This document shows, in pieces, positions 28,305 through 36,824 of a stretch of DNA of 64,000 nucleotides (positions are counted from its first letter, which is position 1; each line of letters starts with the position of its first letter). The position numbers and the translations under genes were made by a program. This DNA is from Flavisolibacter sp040290035 (GTDB taxonomy: Bacteria > Bacteroidota > Bacteroidia > Chitinophagales > Chitinophagaceae), in assembly GCA_040290035.1 (NCBI GenBank), contig PSMG01000009.1, positions 1 through 64,000 on the forward strand. Direction: 5' to 3'. Under the pieces are notes generated by a model. The model was given only the letters and a program-made list of their open reading frames with translations. It was not told the DNA's origin and made no database searches.

Positions 28305-28312
28305 CAAAGTTA
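28305..28312 (-). promoter_or_regulatory. -7 box upstream of mrp
   Basis: Minus-strand TAACTTTG followed by CGAC, 23 bases before the Mrp ATG. On the plus strand of the same 101-bp divergent spacer, TATTTTTG (28358-28365) would serve the next gene. No clear -33 element was found for either. Confidence 0.35.
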
Positions 28313-28382
28313 GCGCAAAGCAGCTTCTTTTATCACCGTAATAAAGAAGCCTTAACCTATTTTTGGAAACAGCATTGAGCCC

Positions 28383-29024
28383 ATGAAGAAATTTATACCT
28401 CTACTACTTTTTTTTGGCTGCTTGTTTACCATAAAAGCACATGCACAATTTGAAACGGTGAAAGATTCTGTTGTACAGTTGTATGGTATTGTGATGACAG
28501 CCGATAGCCTGCAAGGAATTCCGGCAGTAAGTATTACCGTAAAGGGAACCAACAGGGGTACGATGACCAATGCACAAGGCGTTTTTTCTATTGCTGTTTT
28601 GAAAGGTGATGTTATTGATTTTACCCACGTAAGTTACAAGGCAAAAACAGTAACTATACCTAAAAACCTCGAGGGCAATCAATACAGCATAGTTCAATTG
28701 CTAATTGCAGATACCGTTTATCTACCGGCGACCATTATCAAGCCTCGACCTTCTCCGCAGCAGTTTGAACGTGATTTTGTCAATACCAAAGTGCCTGATG
28801 ATGATATTGAAATTGCACGCAGAAACAATGATGTTGCCAAGCGTCGTGTGCTGATGAATAATTTACCAGCTGACGGACGTGAAGCCACTAGTTTACAATT
28901 GCGAAATATTGCCAATAAAGCAACTTACCAAGGGCAAGTGCCGCCTATGAATATTTTTAATCCAGCTGCCTGGGCAGAATTTATCAAGGCCTGGAAGCGA
29001 GGCGATTTTAAAAAGAAGGACTAA
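28383..29024 (+). CDS. exported protein with CarboxypepD_reg-like beta-sandwich domain
   Basis: This 213-residue protein has a signal peptide (MKKFIPLLLFFGCLFTIKAH). A carboxypeptidase-regulatory-like domain (about residues 35-105) shows GIVMTADSLQGIPAVSITVK, GTNRGTMTNAQGVFSI and the strand VIDFTHVSYKAKTV. In TonB-dependent receptors this domain sits at the N-terminus; alone it is common in Bacteroidota and of unknown function. The C-terminal half (about 120-213) is polar with no recognised motif. It is single, with a terminator 22 bases after the stop. Confidence 0.75.
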   Translation: MKKFIPLLLFFGCLFTIKAHAQFETVKDSVVQLYGIVMTADSLQGIPAVSITVKGTNRGTMTNAQGVFSIAVLKGDVIDFTHVSYKAKTVTIPKNLEGNQYSIVQLLIADTVYLPATIIKPRPSPQQFERDFVNTKVPDDDIEIARRNNDVAKRRVLMNNLPADGREATSLQLRNIANKATYQGQVPPMNIFNPAAWAEFIKAWKRGDFKKKD

Positions 29025-29045
29025 CAGCTAGAACTGAGTTTAGAT

Positions 29046-29077
29046 AAAAGCATCGGCATTGTTCGGTGCTTTTTTAT
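29046..29077 (+). terminator. terminator after the CarboxypepD_reg-like gene
   Basis: Stem AAAGCATCG / CGGTGCTTT (9 pairs, one G-T wobble) with an 8-base loop and a run of T to 29076. Confidence 0.8.
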
Positions 29078-29091
29078 TATAACCCCAGCTG

Positions 29092-29164
29092 CATTACTAC
29101 TATTCAGCTTCTGTTGCGTCGCACACTTGTACGTTTGGTAATGCTATTGAGCAATGAAATAGCC
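29092..29164 (+). repeat. dispersed intergenic repeat, copy B
   Basis: Plus orientation, containing CTACTATTCAGCTTCTGTTG, CGTCGCACACTTGTACG and AATGCTATTGAGCA. The right end can form a short hairpin (GCTATT / AATAGC, 29143-29163). A related sequence in opposite orientation ends with GAACAAAAGCTGG at 29283-29295, also found in copy E. Confidence 0.7.
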
Positions 29165-29326
29165 ATAAAGGCAAGAAGATCTTTCTTTAGGTTTCCTCTG
29201 TGTCTTTGCACCCTCGTGATTTTAAAAAGTTCCATAGCATTCCAACAGTTGAACGGAGCGTCGCAGGAGAAGCTCCATAAGCGAACAAAAGCTGGCTTCA
29301 TTAATTCAAACCTCAGACATTCTTCT
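29165..29326. other. non-coding spacer with repeat-like words
   Basis: No gene is seen between the terminator at 29077 and the 3-hydroxyacyl-CoA dehydrogenase. Besides repeat copy B and its inverted relative, it holds CTCTGTGTCTTTGCACCCTC at 29196-29215. This resembles a low-complexity intergenic motif I have met in many Bacteroidota genomes. Confidence 0.5.
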
Positions 29327-29334
29327 TAGGTTTG
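29327..29334 (+). promoter_or_regulatory. -7 box upstream of the 3-hydroxyacyl-CoA dehydrogenase gene
   Basis: TAGGTTTG followed by CGCCAC, 20 bases before the ATG at 29355. It matches TAnnTTTG; no convincing -33 element is visible. Confidence 0.4.
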
Positions 29335-29354
29335 CGCCACCAAAAAAGAATGTT

Positions 29355-30242
29355 ATGAAAAATGTAGCTGTTATTGGTGCAGGCACTATGGGTAATGGAA
29401 TTGCACATGTGTTTGCACAGGCGGGTTTCCGGGTAACACTGATTGATATTTCGCAGGAACAATTGAATAAAGCATTAGCAACAATTGGTAAAAATTTCGA
29501 TAGGCAAATAGCCAAAGGAAGTATCAATGCTTCGGCAAAGCAATCTGCTTTAAATAATATTACAACAACAACCACTTTGTCAACCGGTGTTCAATCAGCT
29601 GATTTAGTAGTAGAAGCGGCAACAGAAAACGTAGACCTGAAACTGAATATCTTCAAGCAAATAGATGAGCATGCACCCCAAGGTTGCATCTTAGCCACTA
29701 ACACTTCTTCTATTTCCATTACGAAGATATCTGCCGTTACCAACAGGCCGGAAATGATAATTGGTATGCACTTCATGAATCCTGTGCCGGTAATGAAATT
29801 AGTGGAGATCATTAACGGTTACGCTACCAAAGAAGAGGTGACAAATACGATTGTTGATTTAAGCACGCAATTAGGCAAATTGCCTTGTGTGGTGAATGAT
29901 TACCCTGGCTTTATCGCCAATCGCATTTTGATGCCAATGATTAATGAAGCCATTTACAGTTTGTACGAAGGCGTTGCAGGAGTGGCAGAAATTGATACGG
30001 TGATGAAATTTGGCATGGCACACCCGATGGGTCCTTTGCAATTAGCAGATTTTATTGGATTAGATGTTTGCCTTTCTATTTTGAAAGTATTGCATGACGG
30101 CTTTGGTAATCCTAAATATGCGCCTTGTCCCTTATTGGTAAATATGGTGACTGCAAAAAAATTAGGCGTGAAAACAGGTGAAGGTTTTTATACCTACACA
30201 CCAGGAAGTAAAGATTTGATTGTAAGCTCTCGCTTTAAATAA
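29355..30242 (+). CDS. 3-hydroxybutyryl-CoA / 3-hydroxyacyl-CoA dehydrogenase
   Basis: It oxidises (S)-3-hydroxybutyryl-CoA or related acyl-CoA with NAD, or runs in reverse. The 295-residue protein has the NAD-binding VAVIGAGTMGNGIAHVFAQAG-type start (residues 4-24), LVVEAATENVDLKLNIF and NTSSISITKIS. The catalytic His is in GMHFMNPVPVMKLVEII, followed by DYPGFIANRILMPMINEAI. This is the stand-alone short form rather than the FadB fusion. With glutaryl-CoA dehydrogenase elsewhere in the window it would fit the crotonyl-CoA to acetoacetyl-CoA route, but that link is inference. A strong terminator follows. Confidence 0.93.
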   Translation: MKNVAVIGAGTMGNGIAHVFAQAGFRVTLIDISQEQLNKALATIGKNFDRQIAKGSINASAKQSALNNITTTTTLSTGVQSADLVVEAATENVDLKLNIFKQIDEHAPQGCILATNTSSISITKISAVTNRPEMIIGMHFMNPVPVMKLVEIINGYATKEEVTNTIVDLSTQLGKLPCVVNDYPGFIANRILMPMINEAIYSLYEGVAGVAEIDTVMKFGMAHPMGPLQLADFIGLDVCLSILKVLHDGFGNPKYAPCPLLVNMVTAKKLGVKTGEGFYTYTPGSKDLIVSSRFK

Positions 30243-30244
30243 AC

Positions 30245-30275
30245 AAAAGGCTGTCAACTGACAGCCTTTTTGATT
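30245..30275. terminator. bidirectional terminator overlapping the yigZ stop codon
   Basis: Perfect stem AAAGGCTGTCA / TGACAGCCTTT around a 2-base centre, with T runs on both strands. The hairpin serves the convergent dehydrogenase and YigZ genes. It also encodes the last YigZ residues (KKAVS) and stop, so termination and coding share bases. Confidence 0.85.
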
Positions 30276-30859
30276 TCTATAGTATGAAAATCTTTGAACT
30301 TCTGTATACAAGCTTCTTCCTCTGACTTTGGAATACCGATTAGCATTCTGCAGAACAACTGCATTTCGTTTTGAATAATGATACAACCAAAACGTTTTAC
30401 AACCATCATTACATCATTCATCTGTGTGTAATCAAAATGAATTACGTAATTCACTAAAACAGGCTTTTGTGTGATAGGTGTTAACTGCAACGCAAGCGAT
30501 GTAGCTGTTTTATACGCATTGATCAAACCGGGAACGCCTAACAATGTTCCTCCAAAGTAGCGAACTACAACTACAGCCACATTGGTCAAATTCTTACTAT
30601 CAATTTGATTCAATATAGGCTTGCCTGCAGAACCAGACGGTTCACCATCGTCGCTTGCCCGAAAATTGTTTTTATCAGTTCCAATGCGATAAGCAAAACA
30701 ATGATGCGCCGCTTTTGGATGTTCTTCTTTTAATTCTTTTAATCGCTTTTTGAAATCATCAGCACTGCTTATAGAAAAAGCATAGGCAAGAAAACTACTG
30801 CCCCTGTCTTTAAATTCAGCCACAGAAGGTTTATCTATTGTATTGAAGAAATACTCCAA
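30254..30859 (-). CDS. YigZ/IMPACT family protein
   Basis: This 201-residue protein of the IMPACT (UPF0029) family has the signature FRASDDGEPSGSAGKPILNQ and VVVVRYFGGTLLGVPGLINA. A second ferredoxin-like domain of about 70 residues follows. Eukaryotic IMPACT controls the Gcn2 kinase; bacterial YigZ has no settled function. It starts three bases after a small membrane protein gene and is the last gene of a ribD-small membrane protein-yigZ run. Its stop lies inside the terminator hairpin. Confidence 0.9.
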   Translation of the reverse strand: MEYFFNTIDKPSVAEFKDRGSSFLAYAFSISSADDFKKRLKELKEEHPKAAHHCFAYRIGTDKNNFRASDDGEPSGSAGKPILNQIDSKNLTNVAVVVVRYFGGTLLGVPGLINAYKTATSLALQLTPITQKPVLVNYVIHFDYTQMNDVMMVVKRFGCIIIQNEMQLFCRMLIGIPKSEEEACIQKFKDFHTIEIKKAVS

Positions 30860-30862
30860 AGC

Positions 30863-31093
30863 TTAATCAACTGTTTTTTCTTTCTTGAAAAAAAGATGAT
30901 AGGCCTGTATGCAAATAATCACAAAATTGGGAATAATAACAGGCAAATTAAAATTGAGCAGAACGCCATACGCAACAAAGAAAACAGCACCAATCATATT
31001 GATGGTACGTAACAATCTAATGTTGCTGCTAATCAAAAAACTACAGGTAACAAATGCGGCGGCTAAGTAGCCCACCCAATCGATCCAATTCAT
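30863..31093 (-). CDS. small uncharacterised membrane protein
   Basis: This 76-residue protein has about three predicted membrane helices (roughly residues 5-20, 28-45 and 50-68), starting MNWIDWVGYLAAAFVTCSFL. It looks like one of the small inner-membrane families annotated as CBU_0592-like, but I am not sure. Nothing shows a specific function. It lies nine bases after ribD and three bases before yigZ, so it is co-transcribed with both. Confidence 0.7.
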   Translation of the reverse strand: MNWIDWVGYLAAAFVTCSFLISSNIRLLRTINMIGAVFFVAYGVLLNFNLPVIIPNFVIICIQAYHLFFKKEKTVD

Positions 31094-31102
31094 AATAACG
31101 GT

Positions 31103-32167
31103 TTAAGCAAATTCATTAAAGAAATAAGTTACCCTATCGTTGGCAATCATTTCTTCCTTCGATGAAAGAGCCGGCAAAGATGGGGAATTGATACCATTTC
31201 CGGCAAACATTTTTGTATTGGTAATAACTCGGGCTTCATCCCACAAACCTTCGTCAATAAAGGATTGCAGCAATTTGGCGCCTCCTTCTACCAGCACACT
31301 TTGTATGTTCATTTGGTATACGGCATGAACGATTTGGTGTATCAATGAAGCATCTTCCGAAAGCTGGTAATAAAGCACACCGCTATTCGCAGTTACTCCT
31401 TTTAAATCGTCAATGGTGTTTTGCAACAAATTGAAAACAATGGTTGTTTGTGACGATTGGAACAGCTTTAAGCTTTGTGGCAAGCGCAAATGTTTATCCA
31501 CCACCAATCGAACAGGATTATTTCCTTTCCAAAGCCTGGTATTCAATTCAGGATCATCGAACAAGGCTGTGTTTGTGCCTATTAGAATAGCCGTTTCTTC
31601 GCTGCGCCATTTATGCACCAAACGATTAGTGTACTCATTGCTAATATGCAACCGACTATTATCTGCTTGTGCTATTTTTCCATCAGCCGTTTGAGCCCAC
31701 TTCAAGGTTATGTAAGGACGATGTTTTGTATGAAAAGTAAAAAATCGTTTATTCAGATTCCAGCATTCATTCTTCAATACATCAACAATTACTTCAACAC
31801 CTGCCCTTTTCAGCTTCTCGATTCCTTTACCTGCTACTGCTACAAAAGGGTCGCTATGCCCAACAACTACTTTCGGAATTTTATGTTGAATGATCAAATC
31901 CGCACAAGGCGGTGTTTTGCCATGGTGCGCACAAGGTTCAAGGGAAACATATAAAGTAGACTGACTGATCAAATGCCTCTCTTCTTCCTTTACCGATGCA
32001 ATACAATTTACTTCTGCATGTGCCTGACCATATTGTTGATGATACCCTTCGCCTATGATTCGACCATGGTAAACAAGCACGGCACCAACCACAGGATTGG
32101 GTGCAACATTTCCCATGCCCAAGGCTGCCAATTGAAGGCATCGATACATATGATGTTCCTCAGTCAT
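31103..32167 (-). CDS. ribD: bifunctional riboflavin deaminase/reductase RibD
   Basis: It catalyses two early riboflavin steps: deamination of the diaminopyrimidine and NADPH reduction of the ribosyl side chain. The 354-residue protein has the N-terminal zinc deaminase (GQAHAEVNCI and SLEPCAHHGKTPPCADLI, the HAE and PCxxxxxxPPC metal motifs). The C-terminal reductase domain begins near PYITLKWAQTADGKIAQ and has VLVEGGAKLLQSFI. The order is normal. It is divergent from prmC with only 34 bp between starts. No FMN riboswitch fits upstream. Confidence 0.95.
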   Translation of the reverse strand: MTEEHHMYRCLQLAALGMGNVAPNPVVGAVLVYHGRIIGEGYHQQYGQAHAEVNCIASVKEEERHLISQSTLYVSLEPCAHHGKTPPCADLIIQHKIPKVVVGHSDPFVAVAGKGIEKLKRAGVEVIVDVLKNECWNLNKRFFTFHTKHRPYITLKWAQTADGKIAQADNSRLHISNEYTNRLVHKWRSEETAILIGTNTALFDDPELNTRLWKGNNPVRLVVDKHLRLPQSLKLFQSSQTTIVFNLLQNTIDDLKGVTANSGVLYYQLSEDASLIHQIVHAVYQMNIQSVLVEGGAKLLQSFIDEGLWDEARVITNTKMFAGNGINSPSLPALSSKEEMIANDRVTYFFNEFA

Positions 32168-32177
32168 CGTAAGCAGG

Positions 32178-32196
32178 CAAAACTAATTTAAGTTTG
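32178..32196. promoter_or_regulatory. back-to-back -7 boxes of ribD and prmC
   Basis: Minus-strand TAGTTTTG (32185-32178) faces ribD and plus-strand TAAGTTTG (32189-32196) faces prmC, in a 34-bp spacer. Each is within about 10 bases of its start codon, so both messages would have very short leaders. No -33 elements are clear. Confidence 0.35.
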
Positions 32197-32201
32197 TTAT
32201 T

Positions 32202-33098
32202 ATGAAGAGTAACGAAGCAGAACAATTTATTCGGTCAGCATTACAAGACATTTATGAAGCTGGTGAAGCAAGTAACATTGCAGCAATGGTAGTTGAGCAT
32301 CTTTCCGGCAAAAGTCGTTCTGAACGAATGCTGGATGCCGTTGCCTTTTCATTGGAGCAAGAACAATCATTAAATCACTATTTGCAACGCTTGAAGCAGC
32401 ATGAGCCCGTTCAATATGTTTTAGGTGAATCCTGGTTTGCGGGGATGCAATTATTTGTGGATAAAAATGTACTGATTCCACGACCCGAAACAGAGGAGCT
32501 GGTGCAGTGGATTATTGATGATGTAAAAAAGGAAAAGCCTTATGTTTTTGAACGAAAAATATTTGAAGCAGATCAGACGCATCAACTAAAAATAATCGAC
32601 ATAGGTACAGGTAGTGGTTGTATTGCCTTAGCCTTAAAAAAAGCAATGCCAGTTGCAGAAGTCTGGGGTTGTGATGTAAGTGAAGAAGCTCTAAACGTAG
32701 CCAGGAGAAATGGATCAACATTAAACATCAGGGTTGACTTTCAAAATGCCAATTTTTTGGATGTAGCACAACAAAAACATTTACCCTCTTTAGATATTGT
32801 AGTAAGCAACCCCCCTTATATTCCACAAAAAGATAAAACCTCAATACAAGCAAACGTTTTAAACTACGAGCCGCATATTGCTTTGTTTGTACCTGACAAT
32901 GATGCGTTGGTTTTCTATAAAGCACTTATCGAATTTGGCAAACATCGTTTGCACAAAGGCGGGAAAATATATATGGAGATACACGAAGATTTAGCCAAGG
33001 ATGTGGTTTCCCTTTTCGAAGGGGAACATTATTCAGTAATAGTAAGAAAAGATATGCAAGGAAAAGATCGAATGGTCAGAGCAATTAGCAATTACTGA
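32202..33098 (+). CDS. prmC: peptide chain release factor N5-glutamine methyltransferase
   Basis: It methylates the Gln of the GGQ motif in release factors 1 and 2, using S-adenosylmethionine. The 298-residue protein has the N-terminal helical domain (YVLGESWFAGMQLFVDKNVL and PRPETEELV), the SAM-binding IIDIGTGSGCIALAL and the substrate-binding VVSNPPYIPQKDK. It is divergent from ribD. Its stop region overlaps exbD tail to tail by seven bases. Confidence 0.95.
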   Translation: MKSNEAEQFIRSALQDIYEAGEASNIAAMVVEHLSGKSRSERMLDAVAFSLEQEQSLNHYLQRLKQHEPVQYVLGESWFAGMQLFVDKNVLIPRPETEELVQWIIDDVKKEKPYVFERKIFEADQTHQLKIIDIGTGSGCIALALKKAMPVAEVWGCDVSEEALNVARRNGSTLNIRVDFQNANFLDVAQQKHLPSLDIVVSNPPYIPQKDKTSIQANVLNYEPHIALFVPDNDALVFYKALIEFGKHRLHKGGKIYMEIHEDLAKDVVSLFEGEHYSVIVRKDMQGKDRMVRAISNY

Positions 33099-33493
33099 TT
33101 TCTGTCCACTGCCAATACACTCTTTGCACCCAAGTCTCTCGCCACACGCATTACCGCTACCACATAATCAATGGGCACTGTTTTATCTGCATTGATAACC
33201 ACCGTTGCTTCCTGGGGATCTTTTTGAATTAATGGCATCAAGGCAGCTTTCATAGATGAATCAGTAGTCACCTTGTTGGTTCCAACATAATAAACTTTAT
33301 TGGCGTCAATTGAAACAACAACCGTTTGTTTGGCTTTTGTATCACTCTTCGCTTTCGGCTGACTAAGTTTGATTACATTCGGATTAGCCAGGGTAGCTGC
33401 AATCAAAAAGAAAAGCAACAAAATGAACAAAATATCATTCAGCGGACCTGTATGTACTTCGGCGTGAGCTTTTAATTTTCTTCTGATGTTCAT
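33092..33493 (-). CDS. exbD: ExbD/TolR-family biopolymer transport protein
   Basis: This 133-residue protein has one N-terminal membrane helix (LNDILFILLLFFLIAATLAN) and a periplasmic C-terminal domain. The Asp in GPLNDILF is where proton-coupled members carry it. With ExbB it uses the proton gradient to drive TonB or a Tol-like system in outer membrane transport. It is 62 bases after exbB on the same strand. TonB is not in the window, so which system it powers is not known. Confidence 0.88.
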   Translation of the reverse strand: MNIRRKLKAHAEVHTGPLNDILFILLLFFLIAATLANPNVIKLSQPKAKSDTKAKQTVVVSIDANKVYYVGTNKVTTDSSMKAALMPLIQKDPQEATVVINADKTVPIDYVVAVMRVARDLGAKSVLAVDRNQ

Positions 33494-33555
33494 GTATTAA
33501 GTTAAAAGTGAAAAGCTTAAATGAAATTTTCCATTTTACGTTTTCAAATTTTCTA

Positions 33556-34245
33556 TTATCTGGTTGGTTCTTGTAAAATATCAATGAATTCAGAGCTGGC
33601 AGCTTCCATCTTATTCGCAGTTTTATCTACCTGCGTAGCCAAATAGCTGTGCGCAATGTAAGCCAGCAAACCAATGATCAAACCTGTAGCCGACGTGATC
33701 ATTTTCGTATAGATACCATTGGCCATGGTTTGAATGGTAAACTCACCGGTAGTAGCTAAATTGTAAAACAATTTGAACATACCGAAAATAGTTCCCAGGA
33801 ATCCAAACATCGGAGCAATACCCGCAATCAGCGACAACACGGAAAGATTACGCTCCATATTATACAGTTCCAATTTGCCTACATTCTCCATGCTATTTTC
33901 AATGGCATCAATAGGTTTACCAATACGTTGAATACCCTTGTCAATAATGCGTGCAACTGGATTGTTCGTATTCTTTGCAAAACTCCTTGCCGCTGTAATG
34001 TTCCCGGTAACAATATGATCACGAATGATGTTCATAAAATTACCTTCTATATTCGACGCCTTTCTAATTGCAATCATGCGTTCAAAGAACACATAAATTG
34101 TAATTACAAAAAGCAAGGCCAAAGGAAGCATTAACCATCCACCCAACAGAATCAAATCCCAAATGCTTACTGTAACATCTTTTGTAGTAGCCGCTGCTGT
34201 TGTTAACTTGTTTGCCGTATCTACAATCTGGAGCAGGTTAATCAT
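33556..34245 (-). CDS. exbB: MotA/TolQ/ExbB proton channel family protein
   Basis: This 229-residue protein with three membrane helices has the family core GIAPMFGFLGTIFGMFKLFY and TSATGLIIGLLAYIAHSYLA. It forms the proton channel with ExbD. I chose the ATG at 34245 (MINLLQIVDTANK); an ATG at 34311 would add 22 residues with no family match. An N-terminal helix (WDLILLGGWLMLPLALLFVI) precedes the cytoplasmic loop. It begins the exbB-exbD pair. Confidence 0.88.
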   Translation of the reverse strand: MINLLQIVDTANKLTTAAATTKDVTVSIWDLILLGGWLMLPLALLFVITIYVFFERMIAIRKASNIEGNFMNIIRDHIVTGNITAARSFAKNTNNPVARIIDKGIQRIGKPIDAIENSMENVGKLELYNMERNLSVLSLIAGIAPMFGFLGTIFGMFKLFYNLATTGEFTIQTMANGIYTKMITSATGLIIGLLAYIAHSYLATQVDKTANKMEAASSEFIDILQEPTR

Positions 34246-34452
34246 AATGTGTTTCGTCTTTGTGTAAATGTAATGAGTGAATAACGTTTGCAACAAACGA
34301 ATATTTTGCAATAGTAAAACGCTGTTGCCATAAATTGGCTGCTAAGCATTGATAGCACTGAACTTTTGAAGTTTGTTAACAGCTTGTTATTTGAATCTTT
34401 GACTTCACTTCCACTTTCTCAGCCGCAGAAGAATTTTGTTGTATCTGCGACA

Positions 34453-34510
34453 TTGCTACTATCAGCGCCTGTTGTGTCACTCACTTGTCCGTTTGGAATA
34501 TTATTCCGCA
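34453..34510 (+). repeat. dispersed intergenic repeat, copy C
   Basis: Plus orientation: TTGCTACTATCAGCGCCTGT, then TGTGTCACTCACTTGTCCG and TTTGGAATATTATTCCGCA. It lies in the spacer upstream of exbB and downstream of the SPFH terminator. The core matches copy D exactly over CTGTTGTGTCACTCACTT. Confidence 0.75.
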
Positions 34511-34531
34511 TAGTGCAACCATTCCGACAAA

Positions 34532-34568
34532 TAAAAAATGCCGCATTAATCGGTGCGGCATAAAAAAA
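34532..34568 (-). terminator. terminator of the SPFH gene
   Basis: Perfect 8-bp stem ATGCCGCA / TGCGGCAT with an 8-base loop, followed on the minus strand by TTTTTTATTTG. It is about 35 bases past the SPFH stop. Confidence 0.85.
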
Positions 34569-34599
34569 TTTCCTTTATCCACTATCTATGATTATTTAT

Positions 34600-35562
34600 T
34601 TACGCACCTGCAGGCTTTATCATCAAAGCTTGAATTTGCTTCATCGTTTTTTCCATACCATCAGAGCTGCCATCTAAAAAGATCACATTACCTTTCCCAT
34701 ATTCAGCAAAATTTTTAATCGCTTCTGTCCACATGCTAAATAAGATCACATTAGTATCTAGGTTCGCCTGCTTCATTTGTTCTGCAGCTTCGGTCATACC
34801 ACGGGCCACTTCCTGGCGGAACAAAGCCACACCCTGTCCACGCAAACGAGCTGCTTCTCTTTCAGCTTCAGCAGCAATTTTAATAGCATTACCTTCTGCT
34901 TCGGCTGCTTTTGTTTTTGTGATCAATAAAGCTTGTCCTTCATTTTCTGCAGCAGCTTTCAGATTGTTTGATGCCACTACTTTACTCATACTCTCCATGA
35001 TGGCCTTATCAAACGTAATATCATTGATCTGCAAGTCTTGTAGATGATAACCCCATTGTTCCAGGGTATGATCGATTTGACCTTTTACATAATCAACAAT
35101 TTCTTTACGTTGGCCAAGCACTTCTGCTTGTCTTTTTGTAGCAACAAAAGCACGAATAGATCCTTCAATGGTTCGTGTCAGTGCCTGCATTAAATCACGA
35201 TCGCTAATGAATACAAATGCAACTTTCTTAATGGTTTCTTCATCCGTATTTTGTACCGAATACAACAACATGCTTTTAAAATAAACATTGGCCTGATCAA
35301 TGGTAACTGCCTGGAATTCCATTTCCACAGATCGGTTTTGAACAGATATTTTTTTCATTACCTGTTCAAAAAATGGAAGCTTGAAATTTAAACCAGGCCT
35401 CGCAGCACGACGGTATTTCCCGAACATTGTAACAACCCCTACATAACCTTGGTTGATAGTAAATAAACCGCTAAAAACAATTAATAAAAGAAGAAGCAGC
35501 AACCAATAATTTCCGAGGAAATAAGCAATGGCATTTGAGTTATCGGATTGGAGTAAATACAT
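34600..35562 (-). CDS. SPFH/Band 7 domain protein (stomatin/prohibitin-like)
   Basis: This 320-residue membrane protein has one N-terminal helix (YWLLLLLLLIVFSGLFTI) and an SPFH domain (INQGYVGVVTMFGKYRRAAR through about residue 200). A coiled-coil, Ala/Glu-rich tail follows (TKAAEAEGNAIKIAAEAERE). Such proteins form ring or cage assemblies at membrane microdomains and often modulate membrane proteases; the exact partner here is not visible. It starts 47 bases after the broken OmpA-family gene on the same strand, and the terminator lies downstream. Confidence 0.88.
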   Translation of the reverse strand: MYLLQSDNSNAIAYFLGNYWLLLLLLLIVFSGLFTINQGYVGVVTMFGKYRRAARPGLNFKLPFFEQVMKKISVQNRSVEMEFQAVTIDQANVYFKSMLLYSVQNTDEETIKKVAFVFISDRDLMQALTRTIEGSIRAFVATKRQAEVLGQRKEIVDYVKGQIDHTLEQWGYHLQDLQINDITFDKAIMESMSKVVASNNLKAAAENEGQALLITKTKAAEAEGNAIKIAAEAEREAARLRGQGVALFRQEVARGMTEAAEQMKQANLDTNVILFSMWTEAIKNFAEYGKGNVIFLDGSSDGMEKTMKQIQALMIKPAGA

Positions 35563-35609
35563 AAACTGTGTTTTGATTGCAGTGTAAAGATAGAGAAGAA
35601 TAAATACCT

Positions 35610-36705
35610 TTATTCCCGGACATACAAATAGATTGCCAAACGTCGATTTTTTTGCCTTCCGGCAGCAGTTCTGTTGTCAGCAACTGGTCGTTCACAGGCA
35701 AATCCCCTAGTAGTGATTGATGCAGTTAAGCCACTGCGCAAATAAGAAGTAACTGTTGCTGCCCGGTTTTTAGAAAGTTGTTCGTTATGCGTGATAGACC
35801 CAGTACTGTCCGTATGTCCTTCTACGACGATGCAATCAATAGCTGTTCTTGCATTGCTGTGAATAAAACTATCCAGAACTTCTGTGGCTTTTTTACTAAG
35901 GTTGTATTTATCTGTGGCAAACAACACATCTGGAATGATCAAAGTATCTATCTTTTGCAATACTTTTTTCGTCAATTCGGTGTTCACAGGCTCTTTTCGT
36001 TGCATAGGATAAATTCTTTTCTCCAATAGTTCATGTCGTTCATTAATCTCATACAACGCTTCTTTCACTTGCGTAGCAGAAGGGCAAAGTTTTTCTCGTG
36101 AATCTACAGGCACAATGGAAATATTATCCAGATAGAAATAAAAATCCGGCGCTGCCAGGCTACGCATTCGTTCCGGCTTTGTGCTTTTAAAAAGCGCTAT
36201 GGCAATAAAAGCTTCATCACCTTTTGCTTTATAAATACCGCTATACTTCTTCCATTTTTCATTGCTTGTTGGCTCCAAATGTTCATTCAGCCAAAGTGAC
36301 GGAGACACATCTTTTAAACCCCATTTGCGATATAGCAGATCGTCTGGCGTAAAGGCAATACCTGCGCTATCTAAGTCGGTTATTCCATCACGCACAAAAA
36401 ATTCTATTTTATATGCTGCATCCTTACGCATACCACAAAGAAGCTGGCCACTGATAAAATTGCAGCTACCGTAACGGCCATTACCTCCGGCCACTAAACC
36501 TAAGAAGTGTGTTCCGCTGTAAGCATTGGCAGCATCGTCAAAAATAAAAATGACTTTGAAGCGAACTCATGATCCAGGCTTCCGGCGAACAGTTCTTGCG
36601 GTATTCAGTACAAATATTCTCTTCTTCAAAATCGCCGTTGGCAACCAAATCTTGTGCAAGTAGAAATTGAGGGAAAAGCAGGCTCAGTATAAATATCCAA
36701 CGCAT
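35610..36705 (-). pseudogene. OmpA-family exported protein, frameshifted
   Basis: Reading from the ATG at 36705 gives a signal peptide (MRWIFILSLLFPQFLLAQ) and DLVANGDFEEENICTEYRKN. The frame then runs into a stop near 36545. The homologous continuation (VIFIFDDAANAYSGTHFLGL, then AGGNGRYGSC) is in the next frame, so a one-base change lies between about 36545 and 36575. From there the frame is open to 35610 and ends with a peptidoglycan-binding OmpA domain (VVEGHTDSTGS, LSKNRAATVTSYL). An internal start at 36494 would give an unsecreted 294-residue piece. A sequencing slip is possible, but many neighbours are also broken. Confidence 0.75.
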
Positions 36706-36824
36706 CAGTTAATAACGAACTTAAAGCAGGAATGTTGCACATAGCACAAGGGTAGCTACCCAGCATAGCACAAAAGAATAGTTAAGACATAAAGCTCCAG
36801 TTTAGATTAGCATCAAACCTTGAA

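Noticed and set aside
32168..32201. FMN riboswitch before ribD
   Set aside because: Only 34 bp separate ribD from divergent prmC, too short for the RFN element.
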